Origin: Burkholderiales bacterium
GTDB taxonomy: Bacteria; Pseudomonadota; Gammaproteobacteria; Burkholderiales; JAEUOS01
Assembly (NCBI GenBank): GCA_947456845.1
Contig: CANGUJ010000229.1
Coordinates: forward strand, 1 to 6,556
Direction: 5' to 3'
Length of the DNA stretch: 6,556 nt
How positions within the stretch are numbered: the first letter of the stretch is position 1; each line of letters opens with the position of its first letter. Positions 6,484 through 6,556 of the stretch are shown in pieces. Under the pieces are notes generated by a model that saw only the letters and a list, made by a program, of their open reading frames with translations, was not told the DNA's origin and made no database searches. A program made the translations under genes and the position numbers.

Positions 6484-6556
6484 TTACTTCTTCTCGTCGG
6501 CCTTCTTGGCTTCGGGGGCCGGCGCCGCCGCGGCCGGCGAGGGTGCCGGGGCCGGC
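6484..6556 (-). CDS. 3' end of an upstream gene with an Ala/Pro-rich, Lys-ending tail (partial)
   Basis: The minus strand reads an open frame from the window edge to TAA at 6486-6484. The visible residues are a run of alternating Pro and Ala (PAPAPSPAAAAPAPEA) followed by a charged end, KKADEKK. This is a disordered linker-like tail and names no family. The right stop position is supported by the terminator that begins 28 bases later and by GC-rich codon choice. In many genomes the gene just upstream of livH encodes the periplasmic substrate-binding protein (LivJ/LivK type), and that is one candidate. Binding proteins do not usually end this way, so a different Ala/Pro/Lys-tailed protein is equally possible. 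Confidence 0.6.
   Translation of the reverse strand, partial: PAPAPSPAAAAPAPEAKKADEKK

Overview
The window is GC-rich, tightly packed bacterial DNA. Gene families and sequence resemblance suggest a betaproteobacterium of the Azoarcus/Thauera/Rhodocyclaceae kind. That placement comes from remembered protein resemblance, not from a search. No RNA gene, CRISPR array, insertion sequence or prophage gene is visible, and no gap between genes exceeds about 80 bases.

Left part (1-2908): a divergent pair of transcription units starts from a gap of about 23 bases. Leftwards runs the N-terminal end of a Rossmann-fold NAD(P)-binding oxidoreductase/epimerase-like protein, cut by the window edge. Rightwards runs a compact three-gene unit: a ferredoxin-reductase-like flavoprotein with a plant-type [2Fe-2S] domain (usually annotated CDP-6-deoxy-delta-3,4-glucoseen reductase-like), a small UPF0237 ACT-domain protein, and a UPF0210/DUF711 'PFL family' protein. 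The spacings are 1 and 4 bases. The ACT and DUF711 genes are a widely conserved pair of unknown function.

Right part (2921-6556, minus strand): a complete set of four branched-chain-amino-acid-type (HAAT) ABC importer genes, in the order livH-livM-livG-livF as transcribed. Their ends overlap by 4, 4 and 1 bases, so translation is probably coupled. Upstream of livH (at the right edge) is the 3' end of another minus-strand gene with an Ala/Pro-rich, Lys-ending tail. It is separated from livH by an 80-base gap holding a perfect 12-bp hairpin with a U-rich tail. That gene may be the periplasmic binding protein, but the visible tail cannot prove it. If it is, the hairpin would be a partial terminator setting binding protein above permease.

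The two units converge with only 12 bases between stop codons. Overall this is mostly ordinary, well-conserved chromosomal content. The least understood part is the reductase/ACT/DUF711 unit. I see no convincing undescribed system.
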